A stretch of DNA of 64,000 nt from Euphorbia lathyris (Eukaryota; Streptophyta; Magnoliopsida; Malpighiales; Euphorbiaceae), in assembly GCF_963576675.1 (NCBI RefSeq), contig NC_088916.1:50965001-51029000 (forward strand), in the 5' to 3' direction. The position numbers were made by a program, and so were the translations under genes. Positions 43,430-54,889 of this stretch are shown here, in pieces. The notes beneath the pieces are model-generated. The model searched no databases and had not been told where the DNA came from. It saw only the letters and a program-made list of their open reading frames with translations. Positions within the stretch are counted from its first letter, which is position 1. Each line of letters opens with the position of its first letter.

Positions 43430-44920
43430 TATTGGTCCCGTGTGATTAGTTCCAAGGGGGGGGGGGGGTTAGGAACTAATATAACTTTTTCGTTTTAATT
43501 ATGCTGACTTCATATAATTCTTTGAGTTTTACAACTCAGCTTTGGTCAGCACGGCCGAGTGAGGCGTAAGACAGTTTTAGTCAGATACTGACTAGAGCTG
43601 TTTTACTTGCGAGTTGGGAAATGACACTTTTGTGGTCAGCTTCCAACTCAGCACTCTGATTTACTCAGTGTCAGCTTAAACAATTTATATACTGAGTAAA
43701 TATAACAAGCAACACATACAAATATATATTGAGAGAGAGTTAGAAATTACTCAGCACGACTTATCCTGGTTCGGCCTCTCCGCCTACGTCCAGTCCCCAG
43801 AATCCCTCCGGGCTTTTTAAATCCAATACTGAGCTCTTTAAAGGTAGAGCACAAACCATTTACAATGCTGTTGAATATGCAAGAGTACCGTCCTTTATTC
43901 GTCTACTCAACTCCTACTAAGTGCTATAACCGAACACCTAGATTTCTCTACCACTGAGTACTTAAAACCGAGTACTCACCACTACACTCTCAATTTTACA
44001 ATTGATACAGAATTGTTCTTTTTCAGACAAAGAACACTTTAGATGATTACAAAAATCACTCTAGCTTTTACATAGAGATAGAAATTTGGTGTAAGATCTT
44101 TTCTTGTTTTTATGTGCTTTGTATGTATGCTCTTTTTCACTTGTGTTTCGGCTTAGGATCCAAGAAGTGTACTTGTCCTTTTATAGTTGAGGTCTGAAGC
44201 AGAAATGATTTGAATCCGGAATTATCCGTTGGATTCAAACGGCTTTTATATGCGACATGTTCTGGTCAGCTTTAGATTTGCAGGCCAATCCTGTCGTCTG
44301 AATTCCGCAGGCGCCAGGCTTGTCTTCTTCTCGTAGGTTTGTCTTGTAGTGCGGGTTTCGTCATTTAGCCAGTGGACATTTGACCCATGCATCTCGAAAT
44401 TAACTTTTTACGTAATTCTAAGGTTTCTATTATTGGTGTAGACAGTTGTCAGATCTTATCTTTTAGCAAACAGATCATTGGTGCTGACTTAAAATTATTC
44501 CGCATGACTTTGATAACCGTTGTCTTTGATTATCGCCAATTTCAATGCTGAGTTGCCTTTCACTCAGCTTCCATGGTCAGCTTCGTTCTGCAAGATATAG
44601 TTCTGAAGAAGACTTCTCTTCTCTTATGCTGAGTTGCTCTTTACTCAGGTTCTGTGACCAGCTTCATTTGTAAGCATCGGTTCTGAAGAAGACTTTCCTT
44701 CTTTCGTACTGAGTTATTCTTTATTCTTTACTCAGCCCGTGCTATATATGTTATCATGCTGACTAAACTTGATTCATGTTCTTATAAATATTTTTATACT
44801 CAACATTGAACAAACGCATTAGTACAATTAAATCAACGCACTTAAGTTTAATTGTCTTAATCATGGATTAACTTAAATAATTTTGTCAAATCAAAATCAT
44901 GTTGGAAAGGTGTTTCAACA
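43430..44920 (-). repeat. SIRE-like 3' LTR
   Basis: On the plus strand from TATTGGTCCCGTGTGATTAG (the usual TG start mutated to TA) to GTGTTTCAACA. A G-run of 12-13 lies at 43456-43469. CTCAGC / GCTGAG motifs recur many times. Near-identical to 54890-56379. Confidence 0.92.
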
Positions 44921-45479
44921 AACTCCCCCATTTTGATGTTGGCAAAATATTTAGTTATGGAACTCAGTTTTGAAATTCCCCATGATTGAATTGTCTTTCG
45001 TTCTTCTGAGATTACTCCCCCGTAAGGGTTGCATTAATTTAACTCTAAACCTTCCAACATTTAATTGAGAAAAATCAAAACATGCTTGTACTGACTAAGT
45101 TCAATTCTAGACCTTCTAAGATCTAATTCAGATGAGCCTAGGTCAGTTTTCAGAAGAGGTCAATATGTTGGAACACGTGTTTACTCAGTTTGATACACGG
45201 TCAGTTTTAGGTATTAGAGAAAGAGATTATATCTATGAATTTATACATCGGAGCAAAGTGAATTCATGTATCCGAGTAAATGTGTGTTGAGGGTTTTTCA
45301 CATGCATGTTCCCTTTTGATTTCGATTGTTTGTTCATTTAAGACAGATCATCATATAGCACATTTAAGTACGCATCATATGTAGATAAGTCAGTTTAAGT
45401 AAAAAGGATGCTTAAAATAGATAGATGGTGAGTCAACATACAAAAATAGAATACAAGCCAAGTTTTAAGATTGACTAAG
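44921..45479 (-). promoter_or_regulatory. Polypurine tract and 3' non-coding region of the SIRE-like element
   Basis: On the minus strand CATCAAAATGGGGGAGTT (44921-44938) directly precedes the 3' LTR and is the plus-strand primer. The remaining about 540 bp has no ORF; it is rich in ACTCAG/TCAGTT phrases. Confidence 0.8.
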
Positions 45480-48400
45480 CTATTTCTTCTTGTTAACTTG
45501 GGCTTGATGAGCAGGATTCATTTTGCCTTTCCCTTTGGCATTTCGTTGTTGCTGACTACCTGATGCTTCTCCTGATCTATGCTGAGTTCCATCAGCTTGT
45601 TCTTTCTCCCCCGTTTTGCCAGCATCGGGTGGAGGAGGAATGAAAGTATCGTTGAGAGCAGCACGAGTTAATCTCACTGAGTACGCCTTCAGCTGTTTCG
45701 TGCTTTCCCGAAGACCATCGAAAACAGGAACACCATCGTCGATAACTGATCTAGGGACTCAGATGGATGCACTAAACATACTCAGAATATATTCTTGTGA
45801 TTTCCCAATCCAGGTCAGCGTGTCAGTCAGCCTAGCATAAGCTTGATGATACATTTTGAGCAGGGCCAAATCATAGAACTGACGTTGAGCATTGGTGTGG
45901 CGTATATGTTTGAAGGTGGCTTGGGAGTATTGCAGGATTTCATTCATTTTCACTAAGTCAGTATCCATCTCTTCCTTACTCAAGTTGAGTAGACGGACAG
46001 CTTCGCTAATTTGCTCGATCGAACACTGTGAAGAGGAGGAAATTAGCGCACGAGTGTCGGTAAGCTCAGAATGTATCTTGGTGAAGTGGTGGTCAACCTC
46101 AACAGAGGTAGCATATCCCGTGTTGACTGCAGACAGAGCATTTATTTGGCCTTGGAGGGAATCCATGTGATTCACCATCATTAACTGCAGTTCAGCCAGC
46201 TTCACAATGGAGTCTTGCTTGGGTTGTTGAGTTTGAACAGTGGTCATGACACTCATAAGATCTTTGAGACCCTTGATCTCATTCAGGAGCTGAGTGACAG
46301 AAGAAAGTTGGGTTGACTCAACATTAGCGAACCCAGCAGCATCGGCATGAGATGTATTCAAATCCTGGAGAATAGTTTGAGCTGAGTCAATGATTCGACG
46401 TCCAGACTCAGTAGCATTTAGGTAGGCATAATTTGCCTTAGGAGTTCGCTCAGCAGCCAGTATCTTTCCAGTACCAGATGGGCCAGCATGATCACAAGCT
46501 GGACTTTTGTTTAAGTCAGCACCAGGAGCTAACTGTTCAACATTCTGTAAAATTTGGTTAGAAATAGGTGGAGCGGCAGAGATGTTGGCCTGCACAGTAT
46601 CATTCTGAAGTTGAGTTGGTGCAGGATGAGGTACTTCAGAACTTACAGTAGTTTCTTTTGCTCGCTCACCCTCTTGAGCAGCTTGATCTTTGAGCTCTTG
46701 CTCGGTAGAGATTGTATTTTCAGGGGTCTTGGCTTGTTCCTCAGTATGAGTAACAGAGGCTTGTTTTTGTGTGAATTGATCTGGAGTTGGGTCGATGATG
46801 GAAGAGAAGAATTCGTACTAAAGTCCAGTTAGGACAGTAATTGGTTCTTGAAGTGGAGAATCAGCCAATAGATCTAGGGATTTGGACTTGTAAGCTTTGC
46901 ATTTAAAACGCTTTTCAGAACTGACCTTGTTGGTTGGAGGTGATTGGTCAGCGGCAATCGAGTCTAGAGATTCAGAAGAAGAATTGAGCTCCAGGTCAGC
47001 ATTAAGGCTTCTCTTAGCTTGAACTCTTTCTATTTGGTCAGCTTGTAGTTCAGTTGGCTCATCATCAACTGACTTAGTTTGCTCAATAGCACCCTTATCT
47101 TGCTCATCATCGACGTTAATTGTTCGCTCAGCTTCAAACTGACCTCCAAAATCTCCCAAATCATCTTCCTGTTCAGAGGGTGTCTTCTCAAGATCAATCT
47201 TTTGACTTTTCACGAAGTGGGAATCATAAAAAATGATAAAGCCAAGAGGGGCAGCATCAATTGGACTCAGACCAGAAGGTCTCTTCTTCTTTCTCAGAGG
47301 TGTTTCCGGAATATCCTCAGTTTCTTCTTCCTCAGCCACAGCGGGCCTTTTCTCTGCTGACTTAGGTACCTGCTGTCCTTGCTCAGCATCCATTTTCTTA
47401 GCACCGGAGATTATTCTTAGCTTCTTAGGAACTGTGTTGACTTCCTTTGCTGACTGATTAGTTTTTCTCTTTTCATCTTGTCTGGTGCGGTCAGTACGAG
47501 GTTGCTCCACAACCTTCTTTCCCTTTTTAGTCGACACAGCTTGTGCGCCTTTTTTAGCATCAACCTCTTCCTCATTTTCTTCCACAGCCCCCTTTCCTTT
47601 CTTAGACTTGAGAGGTTGGTTGTATGCTAACCCGAACAGTAGGGCTGCCGTAATCTCAGTTCCCCATGACTCAGTTTCACCAACCGTGCTCACCTGATAG
47701 TCTTCAAGAATTATTGTGATGAGGGAGCCCAATCTGAGTTTCCTAGTACTTCTTTGGAGTGCACCGACAAGAAAAACGGGCATATTTAGTGGTTGGTAGG
47801 TCAGCATGTGCCAGATGAAATTCTGCTCGAAGTTGGAGGCAGATGAGGCTGAGTTTATTTTAGGAAAGATAAAATTGGTCAAGATGTAATGAGCCATCTT
47901 TTGATTTTGGCCCATACACGTGCTGGCTATTTCTCCCTTATGGTCCTTAGGTTTACAAAACTCAACTGGGTAGTCAAGTTTGACGTTTGTGGTTCTAAAT
48001 TCTTTTCCCTTGTTGGGCAGTTTTAGTAAGGTTGCAAGGTAAGATGGAGTTGCCGTGATGTCCTTGCCTGTGACCTTTGTGACTAGATGGTCAGCGTTGT
48101 CCTTATCCACCTTCAGATTCGAATAGAATTCCCTTACTAATCGTGGGTAAGCTTTACCGGAGAGAGAGAATAATTCCGACCACCCGTTTTTGGAGATCCA
48201 TTCACAGAACGGCTTTTCAGCGGTTATGAAACTCGGAGAGAACCACCGACAACGAAGTACCTCACAGTTCTTAACATTGTCATAGACCATAAGAAATTCC
48301 CTTTGCTTATCTTCCTTCTTCTTCTTCTTTTTCAAAGAGGTTGCGAGGTCAGCTTGGGGGCTCTTGCTTGGAGTTTGGTCATGTTGACCTTGTCCTTGAG

Positions 48401-48506
48401 ACTTGGTGGGAGTCTCGTCATATTCCTGCTGAGCAGGAGATGGAGCGTTTTCATCGGAGTGATTTCCGTCATAATCAGCTCTGGAGATATTTTGGGAATC
48501 CGACAT
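45480..48506 (-). pseudogene. Long ORF downstream of pol (position of the SIRE envelope-like gene)
   Basis: One minus-strand frame of about 1,009 codons from ATG 48506, broken by TAG at 46818 and TGA at 45759. Residues 1-70 are polar and acidic with a K-rich run. About 75-300 form a globular region (FCEWISKNGWSELFSLSGKA, YPRLVREFYSNL, YLATLLKLPNKG, MAHYILTNFIFPKI) resembling what is annotated as putative plant transposon protein domain. About 300-560 are charged and low-complexity. About 640-910 look helical, coiled-coil-like (TQLLNEIKGLKDLMSVMTTV). The C-terminus is basic. I see no signal peptide, transmembrane helix or fusion peptide, so envelope-like applies to position only. It starts 506 bp after pol, in another frame. 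Role unknown. Confidence 0.75.
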
Positions 48507-49012
48507 GATTTTTGGGGATTCTTCTGAGAGTATTTGAAGATTAGGGATTTAGATAGAAATCAATTTGCCAGAGATTTTAAAGTGTAAAGAGATGTGAGTG
48601 GGAATTCGTCCACTATTTATAGAGGGTCGAGTTGATCTGGAACGTTGAAGTAGTCGTTTTACCTCGAGATGATCAAACGGAAATAATCTGGCATTTATGA
48701 CATGTTCGGTGCATTTGTTTTCTTAATTATTGCGATTACGTCATCCTAGGTGGCTATTTATGGCGCGTGTGCTAGCTTTTAATGTTAAATGGATTTTACT
48801 CAGTATTTGGAATTCTAAACATTTGAGATACTGAGTGCTCAGTTTTACGTAGAGGAAGTTTTCACACAGAAGTAACTCAGCCTATAGTAATCACTCAGCA
48901 TGTATGTCTAGTGATTCTATGTTATTCAGTTTAGCTCAGTTTGAGTAAGTTACTTAGCATGCAATAACTACTCGGCATAGAGTATAATCACTCAATATTG
49001 ATCAAGAATTTA
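48507..49012 (-). other. Spacer between pol and the downstream ORF
   Basis: AT-rich, rich in ACTCAG phrases. It might hold a splice acceptor or internal promoter for the downstream ORF, but I cannot identify one. On the minus strand a TATA-like CTATAAATAGTGGACG lies at about 48610-48626, roughly 105-120 bp before the ATG. Confidence 0.4.
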
Positions 49013-50596
49013 TTAAACAGGATTACACATACCGATAGCTTCCCTGAGTATGTTGAATTGCTCACGAGCCAAAGGCTTAGTGAAGATATCCACAAGTTGT
49101 TCATCTGTTGGTATATAGGTCAGCTTGATCTCACCTTTGAGTACATGATCTCTGATGAAGTGATGCCTTATGCTGACATGCTTCATCCTGCTGTGTTGGA
49201 TTGGATTCTTAGATAGATCAATAACGCTTTTGTTATCGCATTTGACTTCAATTGTTTCTGTTTTGACACCGTAATCCTCAAGTTGTTGCTTAATCCATAG
49301 GACTTGGGCCACACAGCTTCCAGCAGCAATGTACTCAGCTTCAGTTGTAGACAGGGCAACTGGTGACTGCTTCTTGCTGAACCAAGACACTAGACAGCTT
49401 CCAAGGAAGTGACATCCTCCAGAAGTGCTCTTACGCTCTAGCTTGTCCCGTCCATAGTCTGCATCAGTGTATCCAATAAGTGTGAACTCATTTGAGTTTG
49501 GATACCACAAACCTGCATTAACTGAGCTCTGCAAATATCTAAAAATTCTTTTTACAGCTATAAGGTGTGATTCTCTGGGGTCAGCTTGATATCTAGCGTA
49601 ATAGCATACTGAGTACTGAATATCAGGTCTACTAGCAGTAAGATAGAGTAGAGAGCCAATCATACCTCGATATAACTTGCTATCTATAGACTTACCTTTC
49701 TCGTCAGCACAAAGGACAGTATCAGTACCCATTGGGGTTGATATGGGCTTACATTCTTCCATATCAAACTTCTTTAACATTTCTTTGGCGTATTTAGACT
49801 GACTAATGAAAATGCCGTTCTTCCCTTGCTTGATTTGAAGTCCAAGGAAGAAGTTGAGTTCTCCCATCATTGACATCTCGAACTCAGTTTGCATCTGTTT
49901 ACTAAATTCTTTGCACATAGATTCGTCACTAGCACCAAATATTATATCATCTATGTAAATTTGTGCCAGTAGGGTATTTTTACCCTTTTTCTTAATGAAT
50001 AAGGTTGTGTCAGCTTTGCCTCTGACATAGTTCCTGGTCAGCAGGAAGTTGGTCAACCTCTCATACCAAGCACGAGGTGCTTGTTTCAGGCCGTATAGGG
50101 CCTTCTTGAGTTTATAAACGTGGTTTGGAAATTTTGGATCTTCAAACCCAGGAGGCTGACTAACATATACCTCTTCGTTTATAAATCCATTAAGAAAAGC
50201 ACTTTTGACATCCATTTGATATAGTTTGAAATTCATGTAACTAGTATAAGCACATAAAATACGTATAGCCTCTAACCTAGCTACGGGTGCAAAGGTCTCA
50301 CCATAGTCAATGCCCTCTTGCTGACTATAACCTTGGGCTACAAGTCGGGCTTTGTTTCTGACTACATTGCCTTGCTCATCTAGTTTATTTCTAAAGACCC
50401 ACTTAGTTCCTATGGTCTTTTGGTTCCTAGGTTTTGGTACTAAATCCCATACCTCATTTCTTTTGAACTGATCAAGCTCCTCTTGCATATCATTGATCCA
50501 GTGTTCGTCATGCTCAGCATCAGCAAAACTCTTTGGCTCATGAACTGAGACGAATGCAACATTGCTGAGATACTTTCTAAGCTGATCTCTTGTCAT
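49013..50596 (-). pseudogene. SIRE-like pol C-terminal half: reverse transcriptase and RNase H
   Basis: A clean 527-codon frame. RT blocks: [97 protein letters not shown], and the catalytic [14 protein letters not shown] with both aspartates. RNase [59 protein letters not shown]. It ends IGMCNPV at a TAA. This domain pair is intact; it is called a pseudogene because it is the back part of a polyprotein whose upstream frame is interrupted. Confidence 0.93.
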
Positions 50597-51235
50597 CAGC
50601 TTGTTGTCAGCAGCATCAAGAATGGACTTCTCCGAATGTCCTCTTGGAACTTTTATTTCTTTGGGTAATGTTGAGTTATTTGGAATAGGTGTTTCTACAA
50701 TATCTGCAGGAGTAATTTGGTCAGCAAAGGTAATTTCGGTTTCGTGCTTACCTTTGGTCAGCCCTTGTACTGATGACTCAGAGGCTCCATTTTGATCAGC
50801 GGAAGCTAAGCTTGGTTCATCTTCGGTGGACTGAGTTGTCTTTCCTGCAGGGTCAGTTTCATCGAACTCGATATGGACAGACTCTTCTACAACTTGAGTT
50901 CTTCTGCATCTCCCTTAGTCTTTTCACTTCCACCTAACCTAGAACCTAGGATAGTTAGAGATTTAGGATCAAGCCCAGCCTCAGCTATGGTCTCCCCGCA
51001 ACCTCAGCATCAAAGAGGTTCTCACTCCCTTCCAAAAAAGAAAGTTCAGCTTGATCAGAAATAGACCCAACAAGATCACCTTGGGACTGACCAAACCGAA
51101 ACGGGTCAGAAGTAGGAACTCTTTACTCGCTGGAAAGAGCAAATAGTAACAACAGGAGCTTGGATAAAATCCTCGATGGAAACATCTGGGGATAAAGCAG
51201 TAGCGTAATACCTACTGACGTACTTGAGCCAGGCT
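50597..51235 (-). pseudogene. Degenerate linker between integrase and RT
   Basis: The frame used by integrase and RT continues here but has several stops between about 50990 and 51238. The near-RT part still encodes an acidic linker ([38 protein letters not shown]). Linkers of this kind are normally variable. Confidence 0.6.
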
Positions 51236-52192
51236 TCAGTCCAATATCTTAGAAGTTTCATATCCTCTAAGTACTTTATTATACACCCTATATGCTTTAC
51301 TGTTAGTTGAGTACCCTAAAAAGATCGCTTCGTCAGTTTTAGCATCAAATTTAGCAAGGTTATCTTTTGTATTGAGTATAAAACATTTACACCCAAAGGC
51401 ACGAAAGTAGCCAATATTGGGCTTTCGTCCTTTCCAAAGTTCATATGGGGTTTTCTTAAGAATAGGTCTAACTAAAGCCATATTGAGTATATAGCATGTT
51501 GTGTGGATAGCTTCACCCCAGAAATACTTTGGAAGCCTATTTTCGCTCAGCATTGTCCTAGCAATTTCGACAATTGTTCTGTTCTTCCTTTCAACAACCC
51601 CATTTTGTTGAGGTGTTCTAGGAGTAGAGAAATTGTTGTCAATACCACTGACTTCACAGAATTCGTCAAACTGTTGGTTTTTTAATTCTCCGCCATTATC
51701 ACTTCTAATATGAGCTACTCTTAGGTCTTTGTCATTTTCAAGCTTTTTAATTAATGTTGTGACCATCTCAAATGTTTCATCCTTGCTACTCAGCAATATG
51801 ATCCAAGTATACTGAGAGAAATCGTCTACAATGACTAAGGAAAATTTCTTACCGCCCAAGCTGAGTGGCTGGACAGGTCCGAAAAGGTCCAAATGTAGTA
51901 ATTCCAATGGTCTCTTGGTTGAGACAATGTTTTTACTTTGAAAAGACTTTTTCGTTTGTTTACCTTGCTGACAAGCGTTACATAATTGATCTTTTTCAAA
52001 TTTTAATTTGGGCAATCCCTCAACTAGTTGCTTTCTAGATAATTTGGCAAGGAGGTCCATGCTTAAATAACCAAGTCTCTTATGCCATAGCCAGGAGTTA
52101 TCCTCTTTAGATACTAAGTATATATTTTTGGAAAACTGTTTTTCTAAACTCAACATATATACATTGTCAACACGAGGGGCAGTTAAAATCAA
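51236..52192 (-). pseudogene. SIRE-like integrase
   Basis: The HHCC zinc finger (WLWHKRLGYLSMDLLAKLSR ... CNACQQGKQTKKSF) is followed by the catalytic core: LLHLDLFGPVQP (Asp 1), HIRSDNGGELKNQQFDEF (Asp 2), FSTPRTPQQNGVVERKNRTI (Glu), then the GKGR-type C-terminal block TPYELWKGRKPNIGYFRAFG. Catalytic residues are complete. The frame is the same as the protease region upstream and RT downstream; it ends at TGA 51236. Confidence 0.93.
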
Positions 52193-52516
52193 ATTATTTG
52201 TTTTTCCCTCGAGTATCCGACACTGAGTAGCATCAAATATAACCTGTCTACCGCTGTCACACAGTTGAGCTACGCTCAGTAGGTTATATTTGAGACCCTT
52301 AACTAAGGAGACTGACTCAATAGTGGGGTTACCTCTGATAGTACCTGAACCAACTATCTTGCCCTTTTTATTGTCTCCAAAGCTTACGTTTCCACCTCAT
52401 TTAAGCTCAAGTGTGATGAACTGAGTTTTATCACCAGTCATGTGCCTCGAGCATGCGCTATCAATATACCACAGTTTTGATTTCTCCACGCACCTCAGGC
52501 TCACCTGCATTTTGAA
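52193..52516 (-). pseudogene. SIRE-like aspartic protease region
   Basis: WYIDSACSRHMTGDKTQF carries the copia protease motif (D-S-A/G-C-S-x-H-M-T-G), followed, after an in-frame TGA at 52397-52399, by GGNVSFGDNKKGKIVGSGT and LVKGLKYNLLSVAQLCDSG, the rest of the domain. Another TGA at 52517 separates it from the zinc-knuckle region. Same frame as its neighbours, so only nonsense changes break it. Confidence 0.88.
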
Positions 52517-53302
52517 TCATTCATATTTAGGTACCCAATTCTTTTTGGGTCCTCGTTGGTTAGCATAAACAGGTGCAATATCATGTTTTAGTTTGTGACG
52601 ACATATATTTATTGTGTGGCCTTGTTTACCACAGAAGTCACAATGAGTTACCCTTTTAGGGTGACTTTGTTTTTGGTTAGCACCATTGTGCTGAGTATGC
52701 CAGCATACCTTGGTGGTATGACCTTTCTTTTCGCAGAAGTCACATTGGACAATCCGCTTATTATACCAACACACATCACTAGTGTGTCCTCTTTTCCCAC
52801 AACAGTCACACTGTGTGAACTGTCTATGCTGACTTGAGTATTCAGCGTGGGATTTATTTTTAGTTGAACCTTTTATTTGGTTTTGTAGGGTTGTGACATC
52901 CTTTTTCAGTTTCTTTGAATCTGATTGGATTTCCGAGACAAACTTGTGCATGATTTCCATGTTGTCATGCAAAGTTGAGTTGTCTTGGAGAAGATATCGG
53001 AGGTCACTCAGTTTGACCTCTTCAATCTCATCACATCGCCTGCTGAGTGCTTTTATTTTCTTGTTACACTTTTTAGTCAGTGTATACAAATCACTCAGGG
53101 CGTTAACCATTTCATTTCTAAGCAAGAGTAGAGATGTTACCTCATTGGAGTGTTCCTCTTGGTCAGAACCGTCAGAGAGGTCAGCTTGCTCAGATTGAGT
53201 GTGGTCAGCAACATCATCGGCCATGAAGCATATGTTTGCTGACTCGGTGGCATCAGCTTCAGATGATGTTGACTCATCGCTGTCACTCCATGTAGCCACC
53301 AT
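52517..53302 (-). pseudogene. SIRE-like gag C-terminal part with three extra CCHC zinc knuckles
   Basis: Acidic start (WSDSDESTSSEADATE), then a helical region (NEMVNALSDLYTLTKKCNKK, DNMEIMHKFVSEIQSDSKKL) and three CCHC knuckles: CDCCGKRGHTSDVC, CDFCEKKGHTTKVC and CDFCGKQGHTINIC. With the knuckle in the preceding segment that makes four. Knuckles bind retrotransposon RNA. A length change in a Lys-coding A run near 53315 puts this part out of frame with the upstream gag. Confidence 0.9.
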
Positions 53303-54824
53303 TGCCTTTTTTTCTTCCCTTCTTTTCTTTCTTTAAGTTGGGACAGCTTGACTTAATGTGCCCAGTTTGATGGCACTCGAAGCATGTGACAGGCTTGGAG
53401 CTGTCCTTTTTATGTCTGCTGTCACTGGACTCAGCTTTATACCTGTCGCTTCTTTTGTATGGCCTCTTGCTGTTCTTGTCGTTCTTTCTGAACAGCTTCT
53501 TCATTTTTCTTGTAAACATGGCCATCTTCTCATCATCTGATGAGTCAGCTTCGGTTGAGTCAGCTTTCATGACAAGTGATTTTTATTTCTTGTCCTCTGA
53601 CTTTTCTTTTGCTTCGAAGTTTTTCATAGAGATCTCATGAGTCAGCAGAGATCCGATCAGCTCGTCGTATTTGTACGTGGTCAATTCCTGAGCTTCTTCC
53701 ACAGCTGTTTTCTTAGATTGCCAGCTTTTGGGAAGACTTCTCAATACAGTAAAACCTCTATATAGGAATACGTTTGGGACCAGACAATTTGTATAACAAT
53801 TGGGAGGTTATTCTTATATAGAGTTTGGTACCAAAAAAAAAATCAACACTTAAAGTTTATAAATTTAATGTTTAGCATATCAAGTCTACGAGTTTTATTT
53901 CCAATACCTAAAGAATTGGAAGAGTTTTGAGTTTAGTTTCCAATACATAAAAAAAAAAGAGTTTTATGGGAAAATGGTAAGAATTTATAGTTAAAGTTGG
54001 AATTTGTGTGCCAACTCATATTTAATCTCAATAATTTTTAAATTTTTTAATAAATTTTGTTTAAATCCTTAATACATATATACATTATTTACATAATTAT
54101 TCCTATATAGAGGTATAGTTTCTAAAGGTGGGACTTGGATTATGTATAACAATTAACATTTGGGAGGTTATTCTTATTTATAACCGGCCCAAGTTGGGAC
54201 CGAAATTTTTTATAACAAATTGGAGGTTATTCTTATATAGAGTATTCCTATATAGAGGTTTTACTGTATTTTCTTCACATGTTCCTCTTCGGTGAAGTTC
54301 TTTCCGAGCCTTTTGAGCTCATTTATAATATTGGTGAACCTTGAGTTCATCTCCGAGATGTCTTCATTTTCATTCATCTCGAACAGCTCGTATAGTCTCA
54401 TATGTTGGTTCACTTTGGACTCATTGACCTTGCTTGTGCCTTCATAGGTCACCTCCAGCTTTTTCCATATCTCCTGTGCTGACTCGCAACCTGAAATCTT
54501 ATTGTACTCTGCAGCATCTAGAGCACAGTGAAGCATATTGATAGCCAAAGCATTATTTTGTAATTTCTTAAGGTCATCTTCTGACCACTCAGTTTCACTC
54601 TTAACAACTTTCTCATCGTTAACAGTTTTATAAGGCACATATGGGCCTTGAACTATTGCAAGCCATGCACTCATGTTTGTGGCTTGAATAAAGTTCTTCA
54701 TCCTATTCTTCCAGAATGTATAATTAGATCCAAAGAATAGGGGAGGCCGACTAATTGATAATCCTTCAGGGAGTATCTGTGTTGTTTGGTTCCCTGGAAG
54801 GAAATGAGTGCTATGCTCAGCCAT
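53283..54824 (-). pseudogene. SIRE-like gag N-terminal part, interrupted by a MITE
   Basis: Starts MAEHSTHFLPGNQTTQILPE at 54824. The core has PPLFFGSNYTFWKNRMKNFI (the F.G.NY..W signature), ALDAAEYNKISGCESAQEIW and LYELFEMNENEDISEMNSRF. At 54267 the frame runs into the MITE inserted at 53747-54266; it resumes on the far side in the same frame because MITE plus duplicated TA is 522 bp. Then come a TAA at 53583, a basic stretch and the first zinc knuckle CFECHQTGHIKSSC. Gag forms the particle shell that packages RNA. Confidence 0.92.
53747..54266. mobile_element. Emigrant-like (pogo/Tc1-mariner) MITE inserted in gag
   Basis: Inverted ends CAGTAAAACCTCTATATAGG and their inverse, flanked by TA on both sides (53745-53746, 54267-54268), as for Emigrant-type MITEs of plants. 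The interior repeats the GGGAGGTTATTCTTATATAG phrase at both ends and is AT-rich. Length 520 bp. Because it lies inside the copia gag it is younger than the retrotransposon insertion or came in with it. Confidence 0.9.
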
Positions 54825-54874
54825 TTTATCGGGATCAGCTCAAGATAGTTATATCTTTGAGTAGTGAGCTATTA

Positions 54875-54887
54875 GGCTCTGATACCA
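54875..54887 (-). promoter_or_regulatory. Primer-binding site of the SIRE-like element
   Basis: TGGTATCAGAGCC on the minus strand, complementary to the 3' end of initiator-Met tRNA, separated by two bases from the right (5') LTR. The standard site for Ty1/copia elements in plants. Confidence 0.95.
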
Positions 54888-54889
54888 CT

